From: Halomonas sp.
GTDB lineage: Bacteria > Pseudomonadota > Gammaproteobacteria > Pseudomonadales > Halomonadaceae
Length of the DNA stretch: 63,954 bases
Direction of reading: 5' to 3'
Assembly: GCF_014859505.1 (NCBI RefSeq)
Contig: NZ_JACUUD010000003.1
Location: 1 to 63,954, forward strand
Shown here piece by piece: positions 43,011 to 51,071 of the stretch; position 1 is the first letter of the stretch; every line of letters begins with the position of its first letter. The translations under genes and the position numbers were made by a program. The notes below the pieces were generated by a model. That model made no database searches and was not told the origin of the DNA. It saw only the letters and a list, made by a program, of their open reading frames with translations.

Positions 43011-43036
43011 GAACAGCCGCCCTCGGGCGGCTGTTC
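43011..43036 (+). terminator. Terminator after tRNA-Leu
   Basis: Perfect inverted repeat GAACAGCCGCCC/GGGCGGCTGTTC, which folds as an 11-base stem with loop CTCG, followed by GCGTTTCTGG. It lies 30 bases past the CCA end. Confidence 0.8.
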
Positions 43037-43133
43037 GCGTTTCTGGCCTTCCCTGCGTCGGGCCGCCGGGCTCGAAGCGACCGGCGCCTCGGGGTATGGT
43101 GCTCGCTGTGCCTTTACTCAGCGAGGAGCCAGC

Positions 43134-44009
43134 ATGAGCGATCACGACGCCTACGTTCCGCCCCGGGTATGGAAGTGGGAGCAGCCCAGCGGCGGCAAGT
43201 TCGCCAGCATCAACCGGCCCATCGCCGGACCCACCCACGACAAGGCGCTGCCGGTGGGCCAGCACCCGCTGCAGCTTTACTCCATGGGGACCCCCAACGG
43301 GGTCAAGGTCACGGTGATGCTCGAGGAGCTGCTGGCGCTGGGCCACGCCGGCGCCGAGTACGACGCCTGGCTGCTCCGCATCGGCGACGGCGACCAGTTC
43401 GGCAGCGGCTTCGTGGCGGCCAACCCCAACTCCAAGATCCCGGCGCTGATGGACCACTCCGTCGACCCGCCCCAGCGGGTCTTCGAGTCCGGTGCGATCC
43501 TGCTCTACCTGGCCGAGAAGTTCGGCGAGTTCCTCCCCGGGGGGCATGCCGAGCGCACCGAGACCCTCAACTGGCTGTTCTGGCAGATGGGCAGCGCGCC
43601 CTACCTGGGCGGCGGCTTCGGCCACTTCTATGCTTATGCGCCGGAGCCGTTCGAGTACCCCATCAACCGCTTCGCCATGGAGGCCAAGCGTCAGCTCGAT
43701 GTCCTGGACCGCCGCCTGGGCGAGAGCCGCTACCTGGGGGGCGACGCCTATACCATCGCCGATATCGCCAGCTGGCCCTGGTACGGCCAGCTGGTGCTGG
43801 GGCGGCTCTACGATGCCGGTGAGTTCCTGCAGGTGCAGGAGTATCGGCACGTGCTGCGCTGGGCCGAGGAGATCGACGCCCGGCCGGCGGTAAAGCGCGG
43901 GCGCATGGTCAACCGCACCTTCGGTGAGCCGGAGATGCAACTCCAGGAGCGTCACGACGCTGGCGATTTCGAGACGCGGACTCAGGATCGGCTCGACGCT
44001 GCGAGCTGA
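43134..44009 (+). CDS. yghU: Glutathione S-transferase, YghU type (disulfide-bond oxidoreductase)
   Basis: 291 residues. Thioredoxin-like N-terminal domain with QLYSMGTPNGVKVTVMLEEL, where the Asn of PNGVKV replaces Cys/Ser as in nu-class GSTs. FESGAILLYLAEKFG binds the glutathione gamma-glutamyl part, and a helical C-terminal domain follows. YghU binds two glutathiones and reduces disulfides. The start is ATG 43134 with GAGGAG upstream; the frame upstream crosses the tRNA terminator and is not coding. Confidence 0.9.
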   Translation: MSDHDAYVPPRVWKWEQPSGGKFASINRPIAGPTHDKALPVGQHPLQLYSMGTPNGVKVTVMLEELLALGHAGAEYDAWLLRIGDGDQFGSGFVAANPNSKIPALMDHSVDPPQRVFESGAILLYLAEKFGEFLPGGHAERTETLNWLFWQMGSAPYLGGGFGHFYAYAPEPFEYPINRFAMEAKRQLDVLDRRLGESRYLGGDAYTIADIASWPWYGQLVLGRLYDAGEFLQVQEYRHVLRWAEEIDARPAVKRGRMVNRTFGEPEMQLQERHDAGDFETRTQDRLDAAS

Positions 44010-44139
44010 CCGCTCGGGGTCGCTCGGGCCGTCCTTGGCGAGGGGAACCCCCCGGCATATCGGCAGTCCTTGAAAGGTGTCTATCTGGTCATCGCCGGGC
44101 CTTGCCACTGCCCAGCCACCAATGCAAGGAGAGCGCTAC

Positions 44140-44784
44140 ATGAGTTCCAGTGAGGCGTCATCGTCGTCCGAAACGCCCCTTCGCCGCCATCATCGCCCCA
44201 ACGGGGTCGCCGACTGGTTCGCCTACCGGCTGGTGCGCTTCATGCGCGTCTTCGCCGATCTGTTCTTCGCCGGACGCTACGGCCACCGCGCCGTGGTACT
44301 GGAGACGGTGGCGGCCGTGCCGGGCATGGTCGGCGGCGCGCTGCAGCACCTGCGTGCGCTGCGGAAATTGAAGGGCGATGATGGCTGGATTCGCACCCTG
44401 CTCGACGAGGCCGAGAACGAGCGCATGCATCTGATGACCTTCATCGAGGTGGCGCGACCCTCCCGACTGGAACGGGGCCTGATCGTGCTGGCTCAGGGAG
44501 TGTTCTACAACCTCTTCTTCCTGCTCTACCTGTGTTCAAGCAAGACGGCCCACCGGGTGGTGGGCTATCTCGAGGAGGAGGCGGTGGTGAGCTATACCGA
44601 GTATCTCGAGGGCATCGATGGCGGAAAGTACGAGAATATCCCGGCGCCGCAGATTGCCATCGACTACTGGAAGCTGCCGGCGGATGCTCGGCTACGCGAG
44701 GTAGTCGTGGCGGTGCGGGCCGACGAGGCTGAGCATCGCGACGTCAACCACGATTTCGCCAACCAGATCGCCGGCGGCCGCTGA
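44140..44784 (+). CDS. aox: Alternative oxidase (cyanide-insensitive ubiquinol oxidase)
   Basis: 214 residues. The di-iron ligands of the AOX family are recognisable: Glu55 (LETVA), Glu94 and His97 (ENERMH), the LEEEAV motif (144-149), and Glu196/His199 ([12 protein letters not shown]). Two hydrophobic stretches give monotopic membrane binding. It oxidises ubiquinol and reduces O2 to water without pumping protons. The start is ATG 44140 with AAGGAG upstream. Bacterial AOX is found in scattered marine and halophilic proteobacteria, suggesting transfer. Confidence 0.93.
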   Translation: MSSSEASSSSETPLRRHHRPNGVADWFAYRLVRFMRVFADLFFAGRYGHRAVVLETVAAVPGMVGGALQHLRALRKLKGDDGWIRTLLDEAENERMHLMTFIEVARPSRLERGLIVLAQGVFYNLFFLLYLCSSKTAHRVVGYLEEEAVVSYTEYLEGIDGGKYENIPAPQIAIDYWKLPADARLREVVVAVRADEAEHRDVNHDFANQIAGGR

Positions 44785-44798
44785 TCGGAACCGCCGTT

Positions 44799-45176
44799 TC
44801 AGTTGATGGCGGTAATGATCACCGGCGCCAGTCCGCGATTGAGGATGCCCAACTCACGGGCGGCCCGCTTGGAAAGGTCGATGACGCGTCCCTTCACGAA
44901 GGGTCCGCGATCGTTGATCACCACCGTGACTTCGCGACCGGTGTCCGGGCGGGTCACCACCACCTCGGTGCCGAAGGGCAGGTTGGGGTGGGCGGCGGTC
45001 ATCTGGTTCTGATCGAACGGCTCGCCGCTGGCGGTGATCCGGCCATTAAACTTGTCGTGATAGAAGGAGGCGATGCCTTCCTGGGTCTCGGCCTCATGGG
45101 CCATGACCGCCTGGGTGCCGAGGATCAGCGCGCCTGTCAGGCAGCAGGCAAGGAACAGTTTCAATCGGGTTCCCAT
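44799..45176 (-). CDS. Secreted RlpA-like double-psi beta-barrel protein
   Basis: 125 residues. Signal peptide (LKLFLACCLTGALILGTQAVMA), then an RlpA core: GIASFYHDKFNGRITASGE, MTAAHPNLPFGT, VTVVINDRGPF and IDLSKRAARELG. The catalytic Asp of RlpA lytic transglycosylases (NDRGP) is present. It lacks the C-terminal SPOR domain that targets RlpA to the septum. It may cleave glycan strands or act only in binding; convergent with the alternative oxidase gene. Confidence 0.88.
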   Translation of the reverse strand: MGTRLKLFLACCLTGALILGTQAVMAHEAETQEGIASFYHDKFNGRITASGEPFDQNQMTAAHPNLPFGTEVVVTRPDTGREVTVVINDRGPFVKGRVIDLSKRAARELGILNRGLAPVIITAIN

Positions 45177-45225
45177 GGGGTTACCTCAGGTTTCTCGTGG
45201 TGCGGGCCGCGAATGCTGCAATGCA

Positions 45226-45253
45226 ATAACATGCCACAAGGCTTGCATGGTAA
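45226..45253 (-). promoter_or_regulatory. Candidate promoter for the RlpA-like gene
   Basis: On the minus strand TTACCA (45248-45253), a 16-base spacer and TGTTAT (45226-45231), about 50 bases before the ATG. In the rest of this 193-base gap I see only small palindromes (CGCCGA-CGA-TCGGCG at 45291-45305, TAACGG-TC-CCGTTA at 45336-45349). Confidence 0.4.
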
Positions 45254-45369
45254 CTGCCCCTGAGGTATGCGGCAACCCCTGGCTGAAGATCGCCGACGAT
45301 CGGCGCAATATGGCGATAATCGTCTAATGGAGCGTTAACGGTCCCGTTACTGGACCCCGAGGAGCCCCT

Positions 45370-46260
45370 TCATTCACCGAGTACCCTCAGGCAAGAGCCT
45401 TCGATGACACCGGTGGCGCCATATCGCCAGGGGCGGTTGTGCAGGCCGTGGCCCACCGGCAGGCCGTGGTAGAGCGGCAGTCCCAGGGGAGCCAGGGTCT
45501 CGGCGATGATTGCTTCCAGCGGGGTAGTATCAAAGGCGCGACACCCCTCGAAGGTGCCCAGGCAGACGGCGCCGGCCTCATCCAGGGCGCCGGCCTGGAC
45601 CAGCTGCCAGAGGGCGCGCTCCAGGCGATAGTAGGACTCGCCCACGTCCTCGAGGATCACCAGGGCGCCCGGCGGGGCGCGGAAGGCCAGCGGGGTGCCG
45701 GCGAGGCTGGCCAGGGTGACGAGATTGCCGCCCACCAGCGGGCCTTCCTGTCGGGCCGGGGTGTCGCCCCAGGGAGCCAGCGGGTAGTCGAGGGGTGCCG
45801 GGCCGAGGATCAGCGCGAGGGTTTCCTCGAACTGGGTGCGAACGATGGCGCGCTCCTCTGGCGGGCCGTCGAGCAGTTGGCCGGCGGCCTTGATCACCGG
45901 CCCGTGGATCGCCGGGAGCCCGCGCAGGCGGTACTGGTGGAGCAGGGCGGTGAGGTCGGAGTAGCCGATCAGCGGCTTGGGGCAGCGTGCCAGCAGGGCC
46001 CAGTCGATGTCATTCGCCAGCTGGGCGCAGCCGAAGCCACCGCGCACCGCCCAGACGGCCTGGGTGTCGGGGTCCTCGTGGGCGGCATGGAGCTGGGCCA
46101 GGCGCCACGCGCGATCGCCCGCCAGGTAGCGGGTGCGTTGCTGCAGGGGGACAGGCCGGTGCACCATCACCCCCAGCGACTCGAGGCCTTCCACGCCGCG
46201 TTCGATGACGTCTTCCGGGGTGAAGGAGGAGGGGGCAATCAGGCTGATGGCAAGCGGCAT
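45370..46260 (-). CDS. ldcA: Murein LD-carboxypeptidase (S66 family)
   Basis: 296 residues. The serine peptidase triad is visible: Ser in LIGYSDLTALLHQY, Glu in LVILEDVGE and His in HGLPVGHGLHN. WAVRGGFGCAQL matches the N-terminal family block. LdcA removes the terminal D-Ala from tetrapeptides during peptidoglycan recycling. The start is ATG 46260 (MPLAISLIAPSS). Confidence 0.92.
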   Translation of the reverse strand: MPLAISLIAPSSFTPEDVIERGVEGLESLGVMVHRPVPLQQRTRYLAGDRAWRLAQLHAAHEDPDTQAVWAVRGGFGCAQLANDIDWALLARCPKPLIGYSDLTALLHQYRLRGLPAIHGPVIKAAGQLLDGPPEERAIVRTQFEETLALILGPAPLDYPLAPWGDTPARQEGPLVGGNLVTLASLAGTPLAFRAPPGALVILEDVGESYYRLERALWQLVQAGALDEAGAVCLGTFEGCRAFDTTPLEAIIAETLAPLGLPLYHGLPVGHGLHNRPWRYGATGVIEGSCLRVLGE

Positions 46261-46312
46261 GGCGTCACGACCCGGTGGCGAGCGAAGGCCCCAAGGATGG
46301 CATGTCGTGTGG

Positions 46313-46388
46313 CCGGGTGCACCCGGGAGGCCTGCCATCCGGCAGGGCACTCATGAAGACGCCCCATCCGGTCTACCGGATGGGGCGT
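46313..46388. repeat. Cluster of three inverted repeats, with a terminator-like hairpin
   Basis: CCGGGTGCACCCGG (46313-46326, perfect palindrome), CCTGCC-ATCC-GGCAGG (46331-46346) and ACGCCCCATCCGG-TCTA-CCGGATGGGGCGT (46359-46388, a perfect 13-base stem). The last one is well placed to end transcription of the minus-strand gene at 46419-46736. T-runs are weak. Confidence 0.7.
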
Positions 46389-46418
46389 GGGGATGGCACG
46401 CGGCTGCGACGGCGCGTG

Positions 46419-46736
46419 TCAGTGCCGTTGGTATTCCTCTTCCGCAAACAGCTCGGCCTTGGCGTTGCGCATGACGTCCTCACAGGCGGCCTGTTGGGCC
46501 AGCTGGGTGAGCAGGTTCTGGGTCACGGCAAAGCCCTTGCCCATGCAGGTATCGATCTCGTCCCGGCTCACGGCGGGAGAGACGTCGCAGTCGATCTTCA
46601 GGGTTCTGCCGCCGCCGTCGAGCCGGTCGGCGAACTCGCGCAGCTGCCAGGCAATTCGCTCCTTCCAGCTGGCCGATTCATCCGCGCCTTCGTTTACGCT
46701 AAACGTGCACCGCCATTCAGGTTTGTAGACCTTCAT
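46419..46736 (-). CDS. Small conserved-looking protein of unknown function
   Basis: 105 residues, soluble, no signal peptide. It opens MKVYKPEWRCTFSV and has CDVSPAVSRDEIDTCMGKG, then a long predicted helix to the C-terminus (LLTQLAQQAACEDVMRNAK). A good ribosome site (GGAGG, 6 bases before ATG 46736) and its own terminator-like hairpin support expression. I do not recognise the family. It is divergent from the HIT gene. Confidence 0.7.
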   Translation of the reverse strand: MKVYKPEWRCTFSVNEGADESASWKERIAWQLREFADRLDGGGRTLKIDCDVSPAVSRDEIDTCMGKGFAVTQNLLTQLAQQAACEDVMRNAKAELFAEEEYQRH

Positions 46737-46754
46737 GTGAACCTCCGTGCTGGC

Positions 46755-46782
46755 TTGGAATGAATGATCGATCGTGTATTCT
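46755..46782 (+). promoter_or_regulatory. Candidate promoter for the HIT gene
   Basis: TTGGAA (46755-46760), a 16-base spacer and TATTCT (46777-46782). A perfect TGTGTACACA palindrome (46856-46865) lies downstream, just before the ribosome site. Confidence 0.4.
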
Positions 46783-46882
46783 GCTCCGTACTGAGGGGTA
46801 TTGCGCCCACAGCATACCGCTTTCGCGCCGACACTGCAGTTTCTGCCGTCGGTCTTGTGTACACATTTCCAGGAGAGCGCCC

Positions 46883-47275
46883 ATGGCAAGCGTCTTCACT
46901 CGTATCATGCAGGGAGAGATCCCTGGCCATTTCGTCCATGAGGACGACCAGTGCGTGGTGATCATGACCATTCAGCCGATGAAGCCCGGCCATGTGCTGG
47001 TGATCCCCCGGGAGGAGATCGACCACTGGGATGACCTGCCGGCCGACCTGACCGCGCACCTGATGGCGGTGTCACAGCGAGTGACCAAGGGGATCAAGCG
47101 CGCCTTCCCCTGCCAGCGGGTGGGGCTGCTGATCGTCGGCCTGGAGGTGCCCCACGTGCATATCCATCTGACGCCCCTCGATGCAATGGAGGATCTTCGG
47201 GTGCTGGGGCTGGAAATGGCGCCCGCCGAGGAGCTGGCCGCCGCCGCCGAGAAGATTCGTGCGGCCCTGGCCTGA
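46883..47275 (+). CDS. HIT-family nucleotide hydrolase/transferase
   Basis: 130 residues. The histidine triad HVHIHL is present near residue 95, with KPGHVLVIPREEIDHW before it. HIT proteins of this branch (HinT-like) cleave AMP-lysine or nucleoside phosphoramidates. The start is ATG 46883 with AGGAG upstream. The end overlaps the start of the next gene by 17 bases. Confidence 0.9.
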   Translation: MASVFTRIMQGEIPGHFVHEDDQCVVIMTIQPMKPGHVLVIPREEIDHWDDLPADLTAHLMAVSQRVTKGIKRAFPCQRVGLLIVGLEVPHVHIHLTPLDAMEDLRVLGLEMAPAEELAAAAEKIRAALA

Positions 47276-47960
47276 CAGGTGCGGGCTGGGCTGGCGAGGG
47301 CCTGGCCTGGCCGAGGGGCGGCTGCGGCGGCTGATCCGCGCCGGCCTGGCTGCGGGCGCGCTGGGCCTGCTCGGCGGCTGTGCGGCGCTGGCCCCCTCGC
47401 CGCCGCCGGACCAGAGCAATCTCTGCGAGATCTTCCGCGAGCAGCCGCGCTGGTACGACCACGCTCGGGACTCACAGGAGCGCTGGGGCACGCCCATCGC
47501 CACCCAGATGGCCTTCATCCAGCAGGAGTCCTCCTTCCAGAGTCACGTGCGTCCGCCGCGCAAGCGTTACCTGGGATTCATCCCGGGGCCGAGGCCCTCC
47601 TCGGCGCGGGGCTATGCCCAGGCTCTGGATCCGGTGTGGGGCGAGTATCGCGATGAGGCCGGTGGCACGCTGGCCCGGCGCAGCCACATGAAGCACGCCA
47701 CCGACTTCATCGGTTGGTACAACGCGCGCAGCCAGCGGCAGGCAGGTATCTCGCTTCACAACCCCGAGCATCTCTATCTGGCCTATCACGAGGGGGCCGG
47801 CGGCTACCGGCGCGGCAGCTACCGCGGCAAGCCCGCCGTGCAGCGGGCGGCCAGCCAGGTCGCTGCCCGTTCCAGCCGCTACCAGTCACAGCTGTCGTCC
47901 TGCGAGGCCGAGTTCCAGTGTCGGCGCTTCTACCAGTTCGGGCCCTTCTGCGGGACCTGA
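47259..47960 (+). CDS. Transglycosylase SLT-type lipoprotein
   Basis: 233 residues from GTG 47259. The lipobox is LLGGC (Cys41), preceded by RLRRLIRAGLAAGALG. The lysozyme-like core has the catalytic Glu in AFIQQESSFQSH and, later, YLAYHEGAGGYRRG. It should cleave peptidoglycan glycan strands. The start is uncertain: no ATG lies between the HIT stop and the lipobox. ATG 47181 would overlap HIT by 95 bases, GTG 47259 by 17; CTG 47307 is a third option. Confidence 0.8.
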   Translation: MRPWPDRCGLGWRGPGLAEGRLRRLIRAGLAAGALGLLGGCAALAPSPPPDQSNLCEIFREQPRWYDHARDSQERWGTPIATQMAFIQQESSFQSHVRPPRKRYLGFIPGPRPSSARGYAQALDPVWGEYRDEAGGTLARRSHMKHATDFIGWYNARSQRQAGISLHNPEHLYLAYHEGAGGYRRGSYRGKPAVQRAASQVAARSSRYQSQLSSCEAEFQCRRFYQFGPFCGT

Positions 47961-47963
47961 CGA

Positions 47964-47998
47964 GTCTGTCAGGGCGCTATGTCCGTTAGCGTACAGAC
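47964..47998 (+). terminator. Two-tier hairpin after the SLT lipoprotein gene
   Basis: Outer arms GTCTGT/ACAGAC and inner arms CGCTA/TAGCG separated by TGTCCGT. It starts 4 bases after the stop codon. No T-run follows. Confidence 0.45.
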
Positions 47999-48110
47999 AC
48001 CCCTCCTCGTCCTGTCTTCATACTGTGGATAGCTCATGCGTCCGGTCCTTCCGTGACCTTCTTGCCGGCCTCGATGCCCGGGCTATCCATCACCCAACAG
48101 GACCGATCAC

Positions 48111-49154
48111 ATGGTACAGACACCCAAACTCATTAACCTCGCCCTTCAGGGCGGAGGTGCGCATGGCGCTTTCACCTGGGGGGTTCTGGATCGGATTCTT
48201 GAGGATGGACGCTTGCGAATCGCCGGTGTGTCGGGCACATCGGCGGGGGCGATGAACGCGGTGGCGATGGCCGATGGCTTCACCCGGGATGGCCCCGAGG
48301 GCGGGCGCGCGGCCCTCGAGCATTTCTGGCGATGCATGGGTGACGGTGCGAAGAACAGCCCGCTGAAACGTACGCCATACGACGTGCTGATCGGTAACTG
48401 GGGGCTGGAGAACAATCCTGTTTATCACGCGATGGATGCGCTTTCCCGTGTGGCTTCGCCCTATCAGCTTAATCCCATGAAGATCAATCCATTACGCGAT
48501 ATGGTGGAGAAGTGCATCGATTTCGACATGGTGCGTAAATGCACGGCGTTCAAACTGTTCGTTTCGGCTACCAACGTGGAGAGCGGCAACGTCAAGGTCT
48601 TCCCTCGAGAGGAATTGACGGTGGATATGTTGATGGCCTCGGCCTGTCTGCCCCATCTCTACCAGGCGGTCGAGATCGACGGCGTGCCCTACTGGGACGG
48701 CGGCTATATGGGTAATCCGGCGCTGTTTCCCTTTCATGCCGAGAACGATACCAACGATATCGTGGTGATTCAGATCAATCCGATCGAGCGCAAGGGGGCG
48801 CCAAGGAATCCCCAGGACATACAGAACCGGATGAACGAGATCAGTTTCAACAGCAGCCTGCTCAAGGAGCTGCGGGGTATCGATTTCGTCGACCGGCTTA
48901 TCTGCCAGGGCAAGCTATCGGCCGATGAATACCGTCAGGTGCGGGTGCACGTCGTGGAAAACCAGGCGGAGCTTAAACCGCTGGGGGCTTCATCGAAGAT
49001 GAATGCCGAATGGGAGTTTCTTACCAAGCTGCGCGATATCGGCCGCGAAACCGTCTCAGGCTGGCTGGATGAAAACTTTGCCGCCATCGGCGAGCGTTCA
49101 ACTGTTGACCTTCGTCAGATGTTCCAGGGTCTCGGTGCCCAGCATCAAGGGTAA
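48111..49154 (+). CDS. Patatin-like phospholipase (cytoplasmic)
   Basis: 347 residues without a signal peptide. Oxyanion motif ALQGGGAHG (about 11-19), nucleophile serine in GTSAG (about 43-47), and catalytic Asp in WDGGYMGNP. It probably hydrolyses lipid acyl esters. Base composition is visibly less GC-rich than its neighbours (codons such as CTTAATCCC, TTACGCGAT), which may mean transfer. ATG 48111 has AGGA upstream. It converges with mltF over 14 bases. Confidence 0.88.
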   Translation: MVQTPKLINLALQGGGAHGAFTWGVLDRILEDGRLRIAGVSGTSAGAMNAVAMADGFTRDGPEGGRAALEHFWRCMGDGAKNSPLKRTPYDVLIGNWGLENNPVYHAMDALSRVASPYQLNPMKINPLRDMVEKCIDFDMVRKCTAFKLFVSATNVESGNVKVFPREELTVDMLMASACLPHLYQAVEIDGVPYWDGGYMGNPALFPFHAENDTNDIVVIQINPIERKGAPRNPQDIQNRMNEISFNSSLLKELRGIDFVDRLICQGKLSADEYRQVRVHVVENQAELKPLGASSKMNAEWEFLTKLRDIGRETVSGWLDENFAAIGERSTVDLRQMFQGLGAQHQG

Positions 49155-49168
49155 GGATTCCGGTTGCC

Positions 49169-50536
49169 TCAGTCTATCGAGGCGCTGATCACGTCTCGAT
49201 AGTTGCGAATGCGCTGCACGAAGTGCACCGGCTCGTAGCCACGCGCGTAGCCGTAGCGGGTGCGGGGGTAGTAGCGCTTGTCCGCCTTGAGCGGCAGAAT
49301 TTCCTGCATGTCCTCCCAGGAGTCCGGGTTCTTGCCGAGTTCCCGGGCCAGCTCGCGGGCGTCCAGCACGTGGCCGCGGCCGATGTTGTAGCTGGCCAGG
49401 GCCAGGTAGGTGCGGTCGGGCTCGGGAATCTCCTCGGGCAGGCGCTGGTGGCGGTCGGCCAGGTAGCGCGCCCCGGCGTCGATCGCCTGGGTCGGGTCCA
49501 GGCGGTCCGATACCCCCAGTGACTGCGCGGTGTTGAGGGTCAGCATCATGATGCCGCGCACGCCGGTGGGCGAGACCGCCTGGGGGTTCCAGTGGGATTC
49601 CTGGTAGGACAGGGCGGCCAGCAGGTCGGCGGGGATGCCGGTGGAGTGCTCTGCCATCAGGAAGAGTTCCAGGAAGTCGGGCAGTCGCTCGTCGATGCGT
49701 TGGTTGAGCGCCCGCAGGTCGACGAAATCGAACTCGTCGATGTAGCCGTAGTACCGGTTCTCCACCGCCTCGATGGCCGCTTCCGCCTCGACAGTGCTAC
49801 GCCAGTCATGGGTCTGCTCGGCCAGCGCACTCTGGTCGGCGGCCAGGTACCAGCCCAGCCAATCGCCGCTGGTCAGGTTCAGGGCGACCTCCAGGGAGGG
49901 GTAGTGGCGTCGTACCACCCGCACGATGTTGGAATCAGCCAGAGTGCAGTCGAGTTCCTGCCCGGCCACCGCGGTCAGCAGCATCTCGGTGGTGCGCGGG
50001 TCCTCCTGAAAGGTGATGCCGCTGTGGTCGTTGACCAGCGACGCGAGCTTGTCGGCATAGCTGGAGTCCGCCGTGACGCGAATCTCCACCTCGGCCATCT
50101 GCTCCACGCTGCGCGGCAGCGGGCGCGCCTCCCGGTGGCAGACCAGCTGCTCGACAATGGCGGTGTGCGCCGGCCCCGGCAGGAAGCGCTCGTTGCGGGA
50201 GGGCAGGTGGGTCAGGCCGGCGGCGGCCATATGGACCTCACCCGCTTCCAGGGCCTGGAGCACCTCGGCGACGGCATCATGCACCGCCCACTCTACCTGC
50301 CAGCCCCGTGATTCGGCGAAGCGGCTGACCAGGTCGTGCTCGGGGCCGGCGGGGGCCTCATCGCGATCCAGGTACCAGGTGGTGGCCGCATTGCGGGTGG
50401 CCACCTTCAGGATGCCGCTCTCCTCGGGAGAGGCGAGACGCGGACTCTCCTGGCCGCAGCCGGCGAGCATAAGCCCGGCCAGCCCCAGGGTGGGTAGCAG
50501 GCTGGCCAGGGGCGTCTTGGCGTGTCGTATGGGCAA
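49169..50536 (-). CDS. mltF: Membrane-bound lytic murein transglycosylase F
   Basis: 455 residues. Lipoprotein signal (LAGLMLAGC), an N-terminal solute-binding-protein-like module (about 40-265), and a C-terminal SLT domain with catalytic Glu in ALSYQESHWNP and later ASYNIGRGHV. This two-module layout is specific to MltF. It cleaves glycan strands to 1,6-anhydro products. Confidence 0.93.
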   Translation of the reverse strand: MPIRHAKTPLASLLPTLGLAGLMLAGCGQESPRLASPEESGILKVATRNAATTWYLDRDEAPAGPEHDLVSRFAESRGWQVEWAVHDAVAEVLQALEAGEVHMAAAGLTHLPSRNERFLPGPAHTAIVEQLVCHREARPLPRSVEQMAEVEIRVTADSSYADKLASLVNDHSGITFQEDPRTTEMLLTAVAGQELDCTLADSNIVRVVRRHYPSLEVALNLTSGDWLGWYLAADQSALAEQTHDWRSTVEAEAAIEAVENRYYGYIDEFDFVDLRALNQRIDERLPDFLELFLMAEHSTGIPADLLAALSYQESHWNPQAVSPTGVRGIMMLTLNTAQSLGVSDRLDPTQAIDAGARYLADRHQRLPEEIPEPDRTYLALASYNIGRGHVLDARELARELGKNPDSWEDMQEILPLKADKRYYPRTRYGYARGYEPVHFVQRIRNYRDVISASID

Positions 50537-50671
50537 GGAAACGTCTCCTGCTGGCTTATCAGGTCACCCTACCAGCCCTCTGGCCGCACACTTCAACGTA
50601 GTCCGTCGTAGAGGCGTGCCGCGGATCCGCTGCGCCGAGACCCATCTGCCCCCGGCCGGGGGTATCCGGCG

Positions 50672-51016
50672 TCACGGGATCTCCCGCCAACCCTCATGGG
50701 CGCAGCTGCCGCAGCGATAGAACGCTTCAAAGCCGCCATCGGCGCTCTCGCGGATCGAGCCCTTCTGGAAGTGGAAGCTGCGCAGCGAGCAGACCGGGCA
50801 GCGCTCGACATCGTCGCGCGGGGCCTTGGGTGGCGGCCGCTGCCGGTCCGGTTCGCCGCCTGAAGGCGCCGGGGTCTCTGCCATGAGCCGGTCGAGCTCG
50901 GAAGAGAGCTCGGCGGCGAGGCCGCGAGCTTCTCCCTCCCTGTCGCTGCCGGCCATGTCGGCCAGCTTGGTGATCCGTGCCTTGAGGGATGTCAGCCGTG
51001 ACGTGGTGTCGGCCAT
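50672..51016 (-). CDS. Zinc-ribbon protein of unknown function
   Basis: 114 residues. The N-terminal half is a predicted coiled coil (LTSLKARITKLADMAGS), a Pro-rich linker follows, and the C-terminus is a zinc ribbon: Cys73, Cys76 (CPVC) and Cys102, Cys105 (CGSC). This layout suggests binding to nucleic acid or a protein partner. ATG 51016 has AGGAGG 7 bases upstream. I cannot name a family. Confidence 0.65.
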   Translation of the reverse strand: MADTTSRLTSLKARITKLADMAGSDREGEARGLAAELSSELDRLMAETPAPSGGEPDRQRPPPKAPRDDVERCPVCSLRSFHFQKGSIRESADGGFEAFYRCGSCAHEGWREIP

Positions 51017-51071
51017 CGCGGGCCCTCCTGGGTGCTTCGTGGTTGGCCCCTTGAGCATAGCCCCAAGCGGC

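Noticed and set aside
44058..44110. Heat-shock promoter before the alternative oxidase (CTTGAAA)
   Set aside because: The -35-like CTTGAAA has no CCCAT-type -10 at the right distance.
45336..45349. TAACGG-TC-CCGTTA palindrome upstream of the RlpA-like gene
   Set aside because: It is too short to separate from chance and has no link to a mapped promoter.
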